NCBI GenBank assembly: GCA_047495785.1
Contig: JBLDXI010000046.1
Location: 744,001 to 808,000 of the forward strand
Origin: Lepidodermella squamata
Lineage: Eukaryota; Gastrotricha
Direction: 5' to 3'
Length of the DNA stretch: 64,000 nt
Shown: positions 1 through 10,774 of the stretch, one piece after another
Position numbering within the stretch: the stretch's first letter is position 1
Layout of the letters: the number at the start of each line of letters is the position of its first letter
Made by a program: the position numbers and the translations under genes
Notes under the pieces: generated by a model
Told to the model about the DNA's origin: nothing
What the model saw: only the letters and a program-made list of their open reading frames with translations
Databases searched by the model: none

Positions 1-373
1 ACCGCCAAAACTGAGTAAACATGGATCTAGAGACGTGTCTTTTTTGCAAAAAAATATCACGAGTTGACGCATTCGTTCTAACACGAGTCGGTCCGGTAGC
101 TAAATTGTCAAGACTGTGCGAGAAGTGGTCGAAATCGTCCTATCGGCCCAGCTGATTTCAGGCGATTTTTTTAACACCCTGATTTCTACATCAGATGCTT
201 TTAACTTGGGATTTTCTGATTCTAAATTACTCCCGAGAGGTCGCTAACATCCCTCGTCACCGATGACACTGACAACAGCCAGCCTAGAAAGTTTTCAAAA
301 GTCAGTATTCAGATCAGAATTCAGCTTTCTGCGCGAGAGTTTTGAAGCTCAAGAACGCGCTCCGACTTTGTAA

Positions 374-800
374 GTCTGGGCCATAGAGAAAAAAATGACC
401 AGAGTAAGCACTCAAGCTAAAATTTTGATCTGCATTATTATAGAAGTGCTTTCTCAAAACGGATATCTCCGTTTTTCTCCAAATTTTGCGTGCCTGTAGA
501 ACGCGAGCTGCTCTTTCACGTGGTTTAAGATTTGAGGCGGGCGATTGCTGCTCAGTCTTGATCTCATCAAAATTAATGAAACCATAGTGAAAAAGAGGTT
601 TTTGTATCGTAACAACGGTTGGGTTGCCCACCTCAAATCTTATACAACGTGAAAGAGCAGCTCGCGTTCTATAGGCATGCAAAATTTGGAGAAAAACAGA
701 GATATCCATTTTGAGAAAGTCAACTTTGAATAAAAATGGAGATTTAGAAATTTTAGCTTGAGTGCTTACTCTGGTCATTTTTTCTCTATGTTCTGGGCCT
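374..800. repeat. Long imperfect inverted repeat (palindromic element)
   Basis: Two arms of about 170-180 bp (roughly 374-546 and 620-800) are imperfect reverse complements of each other, separated by about 73 bp. Shared blocks include the stretch around 390-428 against 750-785 and the stretch around 470-545 against 620-700. No transposase is encoded. The minus-strand reading frame across it is a by-product of the palindrome. It could be a foldback/MITE-type element or a locally inverted duplication. Nothing else coding is supported in 1-1063. Confidence 0.75.
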
Positions 801-1063
801 ATTTCGACCATATAACTAAAATCAGGTTGGCGCTGTTATCTTTTGTCAAAAGCTGAAACAAATGTGCGCATTGTCAATGAGACTATGCCGGACTGCAGTA
901 TTTTTTTGTTTGACCAGATTATAAAATGGGGATACCTTAATTTAAATTTGAAAAAAATTGAGATTTCCCTCCTTTGGTTCAAAACGGTGTGAGATAACGG
1001 TCTGGTTGTTTAAAATTCTTGTCCATCTTAATATACTATTGGAATAATATTTGTTATTTTTAG

Positions 1064-2077
1064 GCTGATTCAGGACAAGGCTCTTCATCATCGAATTCAG
1101 CCGGAGGTTCGGACAAACCGGTTCGTTTTTTCTATTTTGACTTTTTTTTAAATTGTGTCACATTTCGAGACAAGTGCATGAAGTGGCCATGATATCTGGG
1201 GTCTATTGGTGGAAACATCAGAATGACGGAGATATCGTAGATAGAAGAGACAATGTTTGCTCATTTTGAGAAATATTTGAAATTTAAAAAAAAATTCGCC
1301 TAGAAAAAATAATTTGTAAACGTCATTGACGCAAACAATCGGAAGTTCTTTACGGCTATGCCCCTTCTAGAAAAGTTTGAATTTTCCAAGAATTATAGAA
1401 AGATTGTACGAATTGTAAATAATTCGCACGATGTTCCGGGATTGATCAATGATTATTTATCAATTCTAAGAAATCCAGACAGGCAAGAGTAAGCCTTGAG
1501 CTCGCTTTTCCCGTCGCTGCAAGTATCCGAAGGTTTCCGAAGATACACTATTTACTTTGCGGCGGTCATGTACCAGCGAGAGATCTTCTTGAAAAATTCG
1601 AAAGTTCGCTCTTTGCTAATGCCCTTATCTCTTTTTCAGGTAGGCGACTTCGATGAAGAATACGTGCACTACAGACTGCACCTTGAGGAATCTCCATCTC
1701 GTTTCTATCCACACACTTGTCTCATTTTGCCAATGATCCTCTTCCTGGCTCAACAAAAAAAGCTGAAGGATTTCTACTACAAAGAGATCCAGATGCTTGT
1801 CATAAAGATCGACAAATGTGTCAGGAAGAAGCACGGACAAAAGGAAGGCAAGGAGTACCCTGATTCGGCTTGCCTGCCCAAAGACATCAAGAAGTATTTC
1901 CCATCTCTGGCGGTTAGGGAAGCAAGAGGAACAGGTAAAATGGGTCCCGATACTTCGCGCCTGGCGAACATCGCTACTGATGAAATGATGGCTCAATATT
2001 TCAGCCAAACCAAAGACTACTGCCCAAAGTGCACCCCGAAATATTCGCCTAAAATCAAGCGAAAGAAGCACAGTTAA
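1064..2077 (+). CDS. G1: 3' end of a class I array gene (CxxC C-terminal domain)
   Basis: I do not recognise this family. Two exons are supported: 1064-1120 (19 codons, Ser/Gly-rich linker, donor GTTCGT) and the terminal exon 1640-2077 (145 codons plus stop, acceptor CTTTTTCAG). Both have counterparts at matching places in G2 and G4, including the unusual GTTCGT donor. The terminal exon encodes a probably helical domain, then FSQTKDYCPKC, then a strongly basic tail ending KRKKHS that resembles a nuclear localisation signal. The first exons are not visible; they lie left of the window or were displaced by the inverted repeat at 374-800. The 3' UTR is closely similar to that of G2, so the G1 and G2 3' ends form a segmental duplication. 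Function unknown. Exon calls rest on splice signals and paralogue comparison. Confidence 0.7.
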
Positions 2078-2403
2078 TTTGCGCCGTTCGAAATATGCGC
2101 AAATCGAAAATCGCTAGCCTAGCTAGTTATTTTCAAATTTATGACATTTTTTAGTAACACGGCATTTGATTGGTTATGTTTTTTCACTACGAAGCCCGTG
2201 AAAGTTCGATACTTATTTCTTCAACTCGGTTCTAAATTTCAACTCGAACTTTATTTTGTTGTTCGATTGTATTAATTCGCCTTTTTTCTAGTTTTAACCA
2301 CCTCGTCTGAAAGACTTGTTCCAACTATTTTTGCGCAAATTGTTATCCGGTTGTGAAATTGTGAAACCAAAGGTGCCTAATTGACGATATTTTTCTTGCC
2401 TTC

Positions 2404-2409
2404 AATAAA
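2404..2409 (+). terminator. Poly(A) signal AATAAA of G1
   Basis: AATAAA lies about 330 bp after the G1 stop. A block at about 2226-2350 (Lys/Arg-independent noncoding sequence with TAAATTTC, GTCTGAAA and TGCGCAAAT) recurs in the 3' UTRs of G2 and G4 and partly in G6. The next family exon (G1') starts only about 150 bp downstream. Confidence 0.6.
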
Positions 2410-2562
2410 AAAGACTATCCCTTTTTCATATTGTATTTTTTTTATTTTTAGAATTTTACATTGTGCGATGAATCGTTTACCCCAGTAAGCCACTGGCGAT
2501 TTGAGATCTCTTGATTGTAGCCGTAAAATTCTTGTGACTTGGTTTGAAATTATCCTGTTTAG

Positions 2563-2717
2563 GCATAGCTTAAAACATGATCGGCAACGGCCATTCGTAC
2601 ATGGTTACTTGTGAGGCGGGCGAAGACGTTAAAATAGCGGGCCTTTCAGGAAAAAAGTTGGTGAGCAAAATCAATTATTTCATCAATCGCCGTTTGATGC
2701 ATTGTGAACTAAATCAG
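2563..2717 (+). pseudogene. G1': orphan first exon of a class I gene, truncated
   Basis: An ATG exon at 2577-2660 (28 codons, MIGNGHSYMVTCEAGED...GLSGKKL) ends at a GTGAGC donor and matches the first coding exon of G4 (18899-18982). A 3' splice-site sequence (TGTTTAG) sits directly upstream of the exon at 2561-2562, with no visible 5' exon; this fits either a 5' UTR intron or a spliced-leader acceptor. The next acceptor (AAATCAG) is still present at 2711-2717, but similarity to G2' stops there and LINE sequence begins. The gene is therefore broken by the retroelement block at 2720-5780. Confidence 0.7.
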
Positions 2718-2719
2718 AT

Positions 2720-3295
2720 AAAGTCGGATGCCATAGCTGGCCGAACCTTCTCCACAGGTCATGGAGCTGCGTAAACATCATCCACCTGATCCCGTCATGC
2801 TGATCTTTGGTGACCGCACGCATCACGAAATCAATCGCGACGCAAAACGAGATCATGTGACAGGATGCAGCCATGCCTAACACCGGAATCGACTGAGAAA
2901 CTCTCGCTCTCCACTCCAGCCTCCATCAGTACTCTTCATTCAAAGCCAGTGTAAAACATGGCAATGAGTCGAGCAATTTTGTCCGGAATGCCGCAGTGAC
3001 GGAGGATTCTCCACAAGGTCTCGCGGTGAACGCTATCGAACGCCTTCTTGAAGACGACGAAGTTGATGAGCGCCGGCGAGTTCCATTGAAGGCATTGCTC
3101 CACGACGTTCCGCAGGGAAAAGATTTGGTCTATACACCCACGAAGCGAGCGAAAGCCAGCCTGTTCTTCGCGCAACGGCTTATCCACCTCGTCCCGTATG
3201 CGGCACAAGATGACCCGACAAAACACCTTGCTGGGAATAGAAAGAAGGGTGATACCACGCCAGTTGTCGCAGCTGGTCAGGTCCCCTTTTTTTAG
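2720..3295 (-). mobile_element. Fragment of a LINE reverse transcriptase
   Basis: On the minus strand, frames read through typical non-LTR reverse transcriptase landmarks: KKGDLTSCDNWRGITLLS, then REEQAGFRSLRGC.DQIF, then FKKAFDSVHRETLW, and in the adjacent frame SGVRHGCILS. The region where the catalytic YADD/FADD box should follow (about 2745-2800) is degraded and out of frame. There is no endonuclease and no full ORF. At its 5' side it joins directly to gypsy integrase sequence near 3290, so it is a dead fragment nested in or recombined with the neighbouring element. Confidence 0.8.
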
Positions 3296-5780
3296 GGCAG
3301 CTAGGCGGCCTGATCGGTACGACGATGTCCATGCTGAACAGCGCGAAGGCGCGTTGGCTTGCCGGATTGGGGCCAGTGGTACCGTGGTCGGCTGGTTGGT
3401 CGCCTTGCGATCCGCGCAGGTGCGGCAGTAGCGTCGGACGGCGCTGAAGCAGCTGGGGAAGCAGACGTAGGCTCTCACGCGCTCGAGCGTCTTGAGGCGG
3501 CCGAGGTGACCCACGGCGGGCGAGATGAGGCACAACCGAGGGAACAAGCGGTCCGATACCGACATGTAGAATACGCCGGCTTCGTCCCTCGAGACCGTGT
3601 CCTGTAGCTGTAACAGACGGGCCGAACCGGCCGAGAGCGGCTGAGGTAGAGGTTCGCCGAGGTCTAAGTGTCGCAGCACGGGGCCGATATTGGGCGGCGC
3701 GAAGGGCGGCGTGGTCGAGACGAAACGAGTCGGCAACCGACAGCGAGGCGGCACAGGTCGCGTCGGCTGCAGAGCTGTCGTTAGAGATGTAGCTGATATC
3801 GTCGGGCTCAGCGGATGGCTGCGAGAGGCCGTCGGCGAGCTTGAGGCAACCGGGACGGTGGACCAGTTCGAAAGGTAGTCGCCAGACACGATTGCTGGGA
3901 TCGCGGAGGGTCTGAAGCCACAGGAGCGCCTTGTGATTGGTTTCGAGGACGAACCTGGTGCCAAGTGCCAATCAGCTATTCGCGGAAACGTTCACACGAG
4001 AACACGATCGCAAGACACTCTTTCTCGAGGGCTTGGTACTTCCGCTCGGCGACTGCGCGAGCCTGTCGAGACCGTCGTCACCAGCATTTCAGCAAGCAGC
4101 TGCGGCCAACGGGCGAAATGGGCGTGCAACAAGACGCTGACTCGAAAATCGCGGAAACGCTCGAGGACGAGGCGCAAGTGGCGTAACAGCTCTGGGACAC
4201 TTCGATCAGGTCGCGTTCGCGAAGGAAACGCAGGTGCTTTCGAGGCTCGGCCTTCTTATGGGGCCCCTTGTAGCGGCGAGGCACACTGATCGGATGCGTA
4301 GCCGTTTTCTCGCTAAGGAGCGGCTGTTTCATCGAGCGATCGCTGGACACGGGTGACCAGTAATGCACGCATGGCTGCGGCATCGCCGTCGCCGAGGCCA
4401 GAAACTGAGCGCGAAATAGGATCCTTAGGAAACGCATCGGACGCGGACGGCGGGGCGAACGAGAGCGAGCCGGTGGCGAGGTTGAACTCAGCACGGTTCG
4501 CGAACAGCAGAGAGCCGTCGAGGACTAGGCGGTGCTCTTCGCCACTCACGACCAACACGGACAGGTCGGCCGCATGGGGCATGGGTCGCGGTGTGCAGGC
4601 GGTGCATTCGCACCCAACATCGACATGCAGGCGGGCGTAGCGATCGAGGTGGGCGAGCTGGTGCTGGCGCGAGCCGCTGTCATGCGACCGTTGACCAAGA
4701 CCTGGGCGTCGTAGAATGGCCGGCCATCGACGGAAACCGAGGCCCAGCGACGCCCGGCCGGCGGCGAAAGGCGGATCGGCAAGTTCCAGTCGAGGCCACG
4801 GAGGCGGAGCTGTCGCAGGTCGACCATACCGAGAACCGCGCGTGAGTCGGCAATCTGACCATCGGCGGTTCCCGTAGTGACAGGTGTGGGCAACGGGGTT
4901 CCTGGCAGTGCAGAGACGATAGTTGCATTAGCACCTGTATCGACAAGACCGGTAACGGGGGTCAGCGAGGTGGAAATCGCACAGGGCATCAACAGCGGCG
5001 GAAAGGTTGGCTAAGGCGGCGTCGGGAGGGCAAGAACGGGCGGTCACCTGGCCCGTCTGTCCTGTCAGTTTGACTGGTTGCTGTGAACTGGCGCCTGGGC
5101 GGCGCCTCGGAGCTGCGCCGACATCGACGGGCACCCCAGGTCGCGGAAGGCGAGGTCAGCAGCACCACACCACAAACAGATACCCAGCTAGTGGTAGAAC
5201 GCCAACTGGTCGATAGCCTCCAGCCATGGATCGCGGCGAGGTGGCCGGCGCGAATCATTCGCACGACATGGTGGCCGGTTGAGCGGCTGCTGCTGCCGCT
5301 GCTCGAAAGGCGGCCTGAGATTACAACGGCTTCGACGCAGGCTCGGAAGTCGCATAACGCTGGCGATGGCGATTGCAGCGGTCTTCTGCTTGGCCGCCTT
5401 GTCCTCCGGGGCGACGCTCGTTCGAAATTCGAAGCGTGGGCAAGGAGCACAGCCGACGGATCCGATTCGCCATGTAAGGTTCAGGCTTCTCGTCGCGCAG
5501 TGTAACGTGGCACTAAGCTCGCCAGGGCGTAGGCCAGCCAAGAAAAGGCGCGCGGCCAACTTGGCCTGGGTAGTGTTGCCGCGCGTGGCGTCGGCATGGC
5601 CGCCGAAGATCACAACGGCTTCGCCGGGCTGCTGTTTCGGTTCTTTGTCGACAGCCGTGCTCGGCACGCGGGGGGCCAAATCGTGCCGGCGGCCAGCAAT
5701 GCTACTGCTACCTTGCACGTGTCGTTAAACAAGCCGTGCAGCAGGTTCGCGAGGGCCGATATGTCGACCGTGGCTTTGAT
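3296..5780 (-). mobile_element. Decayed Ty3/gypsy retrotransposon remnant
   Basis: This GC-rich block, unlike its AT-rich surroundings, reads on the minus strand in gypsy order but with many frameshifts and stops. Gag-like sequence lies at about 5720-5200. A zinc-knuckle-like CLWCG...C is near 5190-5140. An aspartic protease motif (GLVDTGANATIV) is near 4960-4910. The end of reverse transcriptase and start of RNase H (ERKYQALEKECLAIVFSCERF) is near 4060-3990, followed by FVLETNHKALLWLQ and the HRPG...ADGLSQ motif near 3950-3820. An integrase zinc-binding-like HLGRLKTLERVRAYVCFP...CRTC is at about 3520-3400. The core reverse transcriptase catalytic region and the integrase core are not readable, and no LTRs were identified. 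It cannot be autonomous. Confidence 0.85.
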
Positions 5781-6050
5781 GGCGTTGATCTAGCATCTCA
5801 ATCTTAAGCTCAAGAAGACCACCAGAAATGGTGAATGGGCTCTAGCCATCTTCAGCGTTTGGCTCGCTCGTATTACAGTCAGTACTCGCCATATTACACT
5901 CCGGTATAGGTATAGTACACTTTTCGCTTAGGTACACCTTTTTCTTGTCCCCCCGTGAAAGTGAACTAAAGCGAGTTCTGACTGTACATTCTCTAAAACA
6001 ATTTAGACGGTTACAATTAATATTTTTATTAATTGGGGCCTCGTCACACA
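5781..6050 (+). promoter_or_regulatory. Conserved 5' flank of G2, with splice acceptor before the start exon
   Basis: The stretch around 5815-5850 (CACCAGAAATGG followed by GGGCTCTA) is also present upstream of G5 at about 25156-25185. The acceptor-like CTCTAAAACAATTTAG before the G2 start exon has a counterpart before the G5 start exon (TCTCTAAACG...CAATTTAG). This suggests a shared 5' UTR intron or trans-splice acceptor and a shared proximal promoter. No TATA box was recognised. Confidence 0.4.
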
Positions 6051-9000
6051 ATGGAGCCGAGCAATTTACCTGGACAATCGATTTATCCGAATGCAATGGT
6101 AAGCAACTTTCAATATTTGACATGCTATACCACGATGATTCATCTAATGGCTGGTCCTATCTAATTTATCATCTAATTTACTTCGACTGCCGGCGTATCA
6201 AGTAAGACCGCTGAATGTGCTTAGGTTAGACTGTCTGTTTTGTGATCTTCCAATCAAGGTATGCATGTACTTACGTAGTTCCTGCGGCAACTTTCTCAAT
6301 TTCTATCGAAAAATCTAATTGTTATCTACGCTTCTGACACAATTGAAATGACACAATTTTCGAGCTTCCCTCGACTAGTTTTATGTATCGCTTTCACCCG
6401 ACTAAATTGTCTGTATTTTGTTGAAGGACGTGGAATGGAAAGAGCAAGGCGGGCGGTTGATTTGCCGCGCTCATATCGCTGGCGAAATGGTTTGTGAAAT
6501 ATTATTTCTAGCCTTATAAAAGATTAGTTGAATTGCAATGGGTAAGGTTATATCTTCGGGCTCCTTTGATCATGTCGGAACCCATTCCAGTAAGCTCACA
6601 AATTCGCATGAGCCAATTCCTCTCCGTTAACGAGCCATCGTTGCTCAAAGTTAGAAAAGGCGAAAATTGTAAATCACTCGAGGGTGCTCTAACTTTTAAT
6701 TACCTACTACGAACTACAAATTAATCTGCTCCCGTTTATTGGGCAGACCGTCATAACAGCAAGTAGCCAAAACAGAAAAGCGACAAAACAGCGAATTTTT
6801 CACTTGCGACATAACAGCAGAAACATGATGCATCTTTCACATAGCAAGTTATCGCTGTTTTGTCGCGAAATATAATAGTTGCTGTTTTAGAAAATCCACC
6901 ATTTTCCATATTTTTTGCCTACCGTAAAAGAAATTGTTTGAGACGTCTAAAAAATCGAAACATCTTTAAGCGGAACCAACTTTGAATTTTGCGGAGCCAA
7001 ACTCGAAATATGCCCAAAGTCACCTTTTGAATAATTCAACGAATTTTAGCCTGGTTTCTGAATTGAGGAAAAGTTTACTCTGAATTCACTGGTGATTTAT
7101 TATAATTATTGTGGTCAATCTTAACCCGCAAAAAATATCCGAAAAGTGATTTCAGGCCACTAGAAAATCCCAAAATCTGGTTCGGCTCACCGTTAAAGGA
7201 GGACCCCTAGAAAATAAGGAAACAAATCGAAAAAAATGAAGTATTTGGAGTTATCGATTTCGGATGGCTTCGAACATTTCTCTAACTTATGAATTTCATC
7301 TTGTTTTTATGAAATTAATTGTCCAAATGTAACCAGCGTCGCTGCAAGAGGCATTGTTACTTACGGGATCGCTTATCATTCTGTTTTACTTTCAGATTTA
7401 CTTGCGACGGTGTGAGTTGCTCAAGACTGAACAGTGTGAGTTGCACAAGGCTCGACTGGTTTCTTTAAATGCAGAGCTAAAGGTGATTTCAGTAAATAGC
7501 TCATGAAAGACTAATTTATTATCTTTATAGACCGTCGAAATACAAGAGTGGGAGAAGGGTCCTACGGACGTCTATCACTACAAGGAAACATCTGATACTC
7601 GGCAGGAGGTGAGTGCAAAGATTGTTTCTTTGCTTAGGTCCGAGCTACATTGTGCTCGACTCGAGGCGGAATTACGATCGAAACCAATTGTAACAATTGT
7701 ATAACAATTTAACATTTTATAAACGAAGTGCACTTTTTTTAACTTTCATACAAAATTAACTTTCATACATATTTTTTTTCATAAAATCGTGTTTTTCAGC
7801 CAAACTGTGATTAGGAATTGGGGTTAGGGGTTAGGGGTAGGTGCCAGGGTTCGGGTTCGGGTTAGGTTTAGGGTTTGGTTAGGGTTCAGGATTAAGGTTA
7901 GGGTTAGGAAATTTCGAGTTTCGGGTTTCTACGAAGCTCGATTTTTGGGCCCTTGCGCTTCCCGAATAACCATTTTTCATGTGGAAAAAATTGACTACGC
8001 TTTCGGAACCCCGTTTTTCTTTTTCATAAACCGAAAACTAGTCATCTGGCATTTCCCTAATGTTTTCAGCTTGAATTTAATGAAAAAAAATATGTATGAA
8101 AGTTGAAAATTTCATACATATTTATGTATGAAAGTTGGCACCCTTTTATAAATTGCTTAAATTGTTTAAAAATCGCTGTAAAATGCTTGTTACTTCCATG
8201 ATAGCAGCGTGATATTCCCGATCTGATGGACCAATTTATGCAATTTATGGCCAACGAACGTATTAGGATGGATCTCGAAACCTCGTCTACTTCTGGTGAC
8301 TGCCCTCTGTTGGCACCGCCACCCGTCGAGTGGAACCCTGATCAATCCGGACCGTCTAGCAAGTCTTCAACACCGCAGCACGGTATTGAATTTACCAAAA
8401 GCCCCACGAGCAATCAGGACTCTCATGAGTATCAATCGATGGCCGAGCCGATGTCTCACCCGCCTTCAACATCGCAATCAGGTCCGGAATCCCCCGAAAC
8501 CTCAATGAACAATTGCGAATCACGGTCTCAATTGAGGATCGACCAATCTGGACCGTCAACTAGCAAGCCTACAACATCGCAACCCGATGATGAATTCACT
8601 AAAAGCCTCACGAGCGATAGCTACTCTTTAGCAGAACTATTGACGCTCGAGACGCGATTATTTCTGCTCCCAACATTGCAACCTGTGATACATTCGTCGA
8701 GAGTCCCATGGGCTATTGCGACTCACATTTGCATGGGCCGCGCGAGCCGGTATCTCTTACGTCGCAACCTGGTCAGGCTTGCACCAGAAGCTTAGCGAGC
8801 AATTGCGAATCACTTTCCCAATTGAGGTCCGGGTCGAAATCTCACCCGCCTTCAACAACACGACAAGGCGGCAAACGGCCTAAGAAGGTTAAATTTCCTG
8901 TTCAACTTACTCATTTTAGTAATATTTGTTATATTTAGGCTGTACCAGGAAACGGCTCGGCATCATGGGATTCAACTTCACGGTACACGGTTCGTTCTTT

Positions 9001-10275
9001 GGATTTCGAAAATATATAGTGCATGGGCGTAAACCAGGTAGTCGTCGATCTGAGAGTGACATTTTTATTTTTTTCAGGAGAATCCAAGTTCGAAAAGTGC
9101 TGATTTTCAATAGGAAATATCGGTACTAATTTATGGCAATTTTGCGAAAATTTCCTCCTCGTGAAAATGTGTGCGATTTTTTAGAGAAAATATAGGCCGA
9201 AGAAGGGTTTTTTAGTTTTCAGTTTGGTAGTTGTGTGAACAACCAAAACCACCAGCAGCTGGTTACGCCACTGCTATTCAGAATATATTTGGCCTTCAAG
9301 TGGTGGGCTTTGGCGAATTTTCCGTATTTTGCACCAAATTGAAAAAGACGATTTTTGAAATCTAAGACGTTTTCTTCGGGATTTTAGACCTCTAAGATGC
9401 TCCCATCCTCCTTAACCTCAAAGGAATTGTCGATTGTGGTTTGTGTGGAGACGCCGGCTTGATTCCATGAAACATGTCGAATATCCAGCGATCGAGGACG
9501 ACCCAAGAAAGACTGGTCAAACTCGATTGAAGTAATAGTAGAAAACGTGGACTGGCGCGCCACAGAATTAACGGCAAAAAACGGTGTCAGAATTGGAAAA
9601 TTATGAATTTTATGGTATAAAAGCAAATTGCTAATTTTTTGCCTTTCCTTCGCCTTCCACAAAACTTGTGAGGGTATAGATACGCATAACTCGTGTGGAA
9701 GGAAAATAAAATCATTCATATTAATATTTTGTTTGAGAAAAAGATGACTCGGAAATTCTAGAATAATAAGATCCTCTTGACAAACTCGGAAATGTGTTCT
9801 GTTTAGTTAATCTCCATGTCTCGTTTTACAGGTTGCCATGTTCATGGAGGACAATAACATCTACCGTGAAAAATATAAACCTACGGATAAATCCATGATC
9901 CACCAGTCGCGCATGCTCCCAATTATTCTATTCCGTCTGGCTCTAGAAGGCCTGAAGGATTTCAGCAATTTGCAGATTAAGGCGCTTGACAAAAAAATTC
10001 AAAATTTCGCGGATGAGAAGCACGGAATAGGAGCTCGCAAATCGTTCGAGGAGTCTACATGGATTGCGACTATAATTAAAAGATATTTCAAATTGATGCC
10101 ATTTTACGAAACGAAAGGACCAGGTAATGTAATCGAAGACCTCCTAGCGAAGCACCCCGCCACTGCTGGTCTGCTTGCTGAATGTTTTGAGGAAACGAAG
10201 AATTTGTGCTCCATCTGCACCCCACCGCCTCCCGTCACCGACTCGCCTAAAAACAAGCGAAAGAAGCACCGTTAA
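6051..10275 (+). CDS. G2: class I array gene (module, P/S/T-rich linker, CxxC domain)
   Basis: Unrecognised family. Proposed exons: 6051-6098 (start, MEPSNLPGQSIYPNAM), 6427-6489, 7396-7482, 7531-7608, 8208-8887, 8939-8989 and 9832-10275. Exons 2-4 encode the shared module (WKEQGGRLICRAHIAGEM / VSLNAELK / DVYHYKETSD). The long fifth exon is a Ser/Pro/Thr/Gln-rich linker with repeated SGPS(T)SK and EFTKS(P/L)TS units. The last exon gives the C-terminal domain ending FEETKNLCSIC and a basic KNKRKKHR tail. Exon 7396-7482 has an internal tandem duplication (CELLKTEQ / CELHKA). Problem: the linker exon is 680 nt, so its entry and exit frames disagree; the frame must change between about 8617 and 8708. 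Either an intron is missed there or the copy carries a frameshift. Exon 6427-6489 uses a weak acceptor (GTTGAAG). Confidence 0.6.
6741..6889. repeat. Copy 1 of a dispersed GCTGTTWTGTCGC-iterated palindromic repeat
   Basis: The sequence is built from repeats of GCGACAWAACAGC on one side and GCTGTTTTGTCGC on the other. It shares the end GGGCAGACCGTCATAACAGC with the copy at 60289-60479 and closely resembles the copy at 44575-44751. It lies in a G2 intron, has no coding capacity and is probably a nonautonomous element. Confidence 0.75.
7716..8150. mobile_element. TIR element (MITE-like) in a G2 intron, copy 1
   Basis: The left end (ATAAACGAAGTGCAC..., then AACTTTCATACA) and right end (TATGTATGAAAGTTGGCACC) are inverted versions of one another. 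They match, in opposite orientation, the element at 25357-25518 in the first intron of G5. Interior 7811-7910 is a degenerate telomere-like tract. No ORF. Confidence 0.6.
7811..7910 (+). repeat. Degenerate TTAGGG-like interstitial tract
   Basis: About 100 bp of imperfect GGGTTAGG / GGGTTCGG / GGTTTAGG units lie inside an intron of G2 and within the TIR element above. It is too short and too mutated to be a chromosome end. A much shorter similar patch (AAGGTTAGGGTTGGGGTTG) lies at about 21239-21257. Confidence 0.7.
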
Positions 10276-10636
10276 TTTGCGCCGTTCAGCTAAAACTAGC
10301 GCAAATCTCGAAAATCGCTAGCCTAACTAGTTATTTTCAAATTGATAAGCAGAAAGGAAGATTTTTTATTAACACGGCATTTGTTTAGTTACGTTCTTAA
10401 CGACCATTTTTTGTGCAATTTCGTTAATTACTTTTTGTTCGGTTTCAACTCAGTTCTAAATTTTGACTCGAATGAGGCTCTGTTTTATTGAATTATTTGA
10501 ATTATTGAATGATTATTGAATTATTTTTTCTAGTCTGAAAGAGTTGTGCCACTATTTTTTGCGCAAATAGTCCTGTTATCCGGTTGTGAAATTGAGAACC
10601 CAAAGGTGCCTAATTGACAATATTTTTCTTGCGTTA

Positions 10637-10642
10637 AATAAA
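10637..10642 (+). terminator. Poly(A) signal AATAAA of G2
   Basis: AATAAA lies about 360 bp after the G2 stop. The preceding 3' UTR (10276-10620) is closely similar to that of G1, including the AAAATCGCTAGCCTA and ACACGGCATTTG blocks. The G2' exon begins about 135 bp downstream, the same spacing as G1/G1'. Confidence 0.6.
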
Positions 10643-10774
10643 AAAGACGCACTTTTTCATATTGTATTTTATTTTTATTTTTTGAATTTTAACTCTGCAA
10701 GCCACTGGCGATTTGAGAGCTCTTGATTGTAGCCGAAAAATGCTCGTGACTCGGTTTGAAATTATCCTGTTTAG

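Noticed and set aside
314-811. 165-codon minus frame across the inverted repeat
   Set aside because: It spans both arms and the loop of a palindrome, and its halves mirror each other; no splice or family support.
1625-2071. 148-codon minus frame opposite the G1 terminal exon
   Set aside because: Antisense shadow of a well-supported exon with paralogues on the plus strand.
2720-5780. Bacterial contamination or horizontally acquired operon (GC-rich block)
   Set aside because: Translated motifs are gypsy protease, RNase H and integrase-like plus LINE reverse transcriptase; composition is explained by retroelements.
7811-7910. Possible true telomere or chromosome end
   Set aside because: Degenerate units, inside an intron, with genes continuing on both sides.
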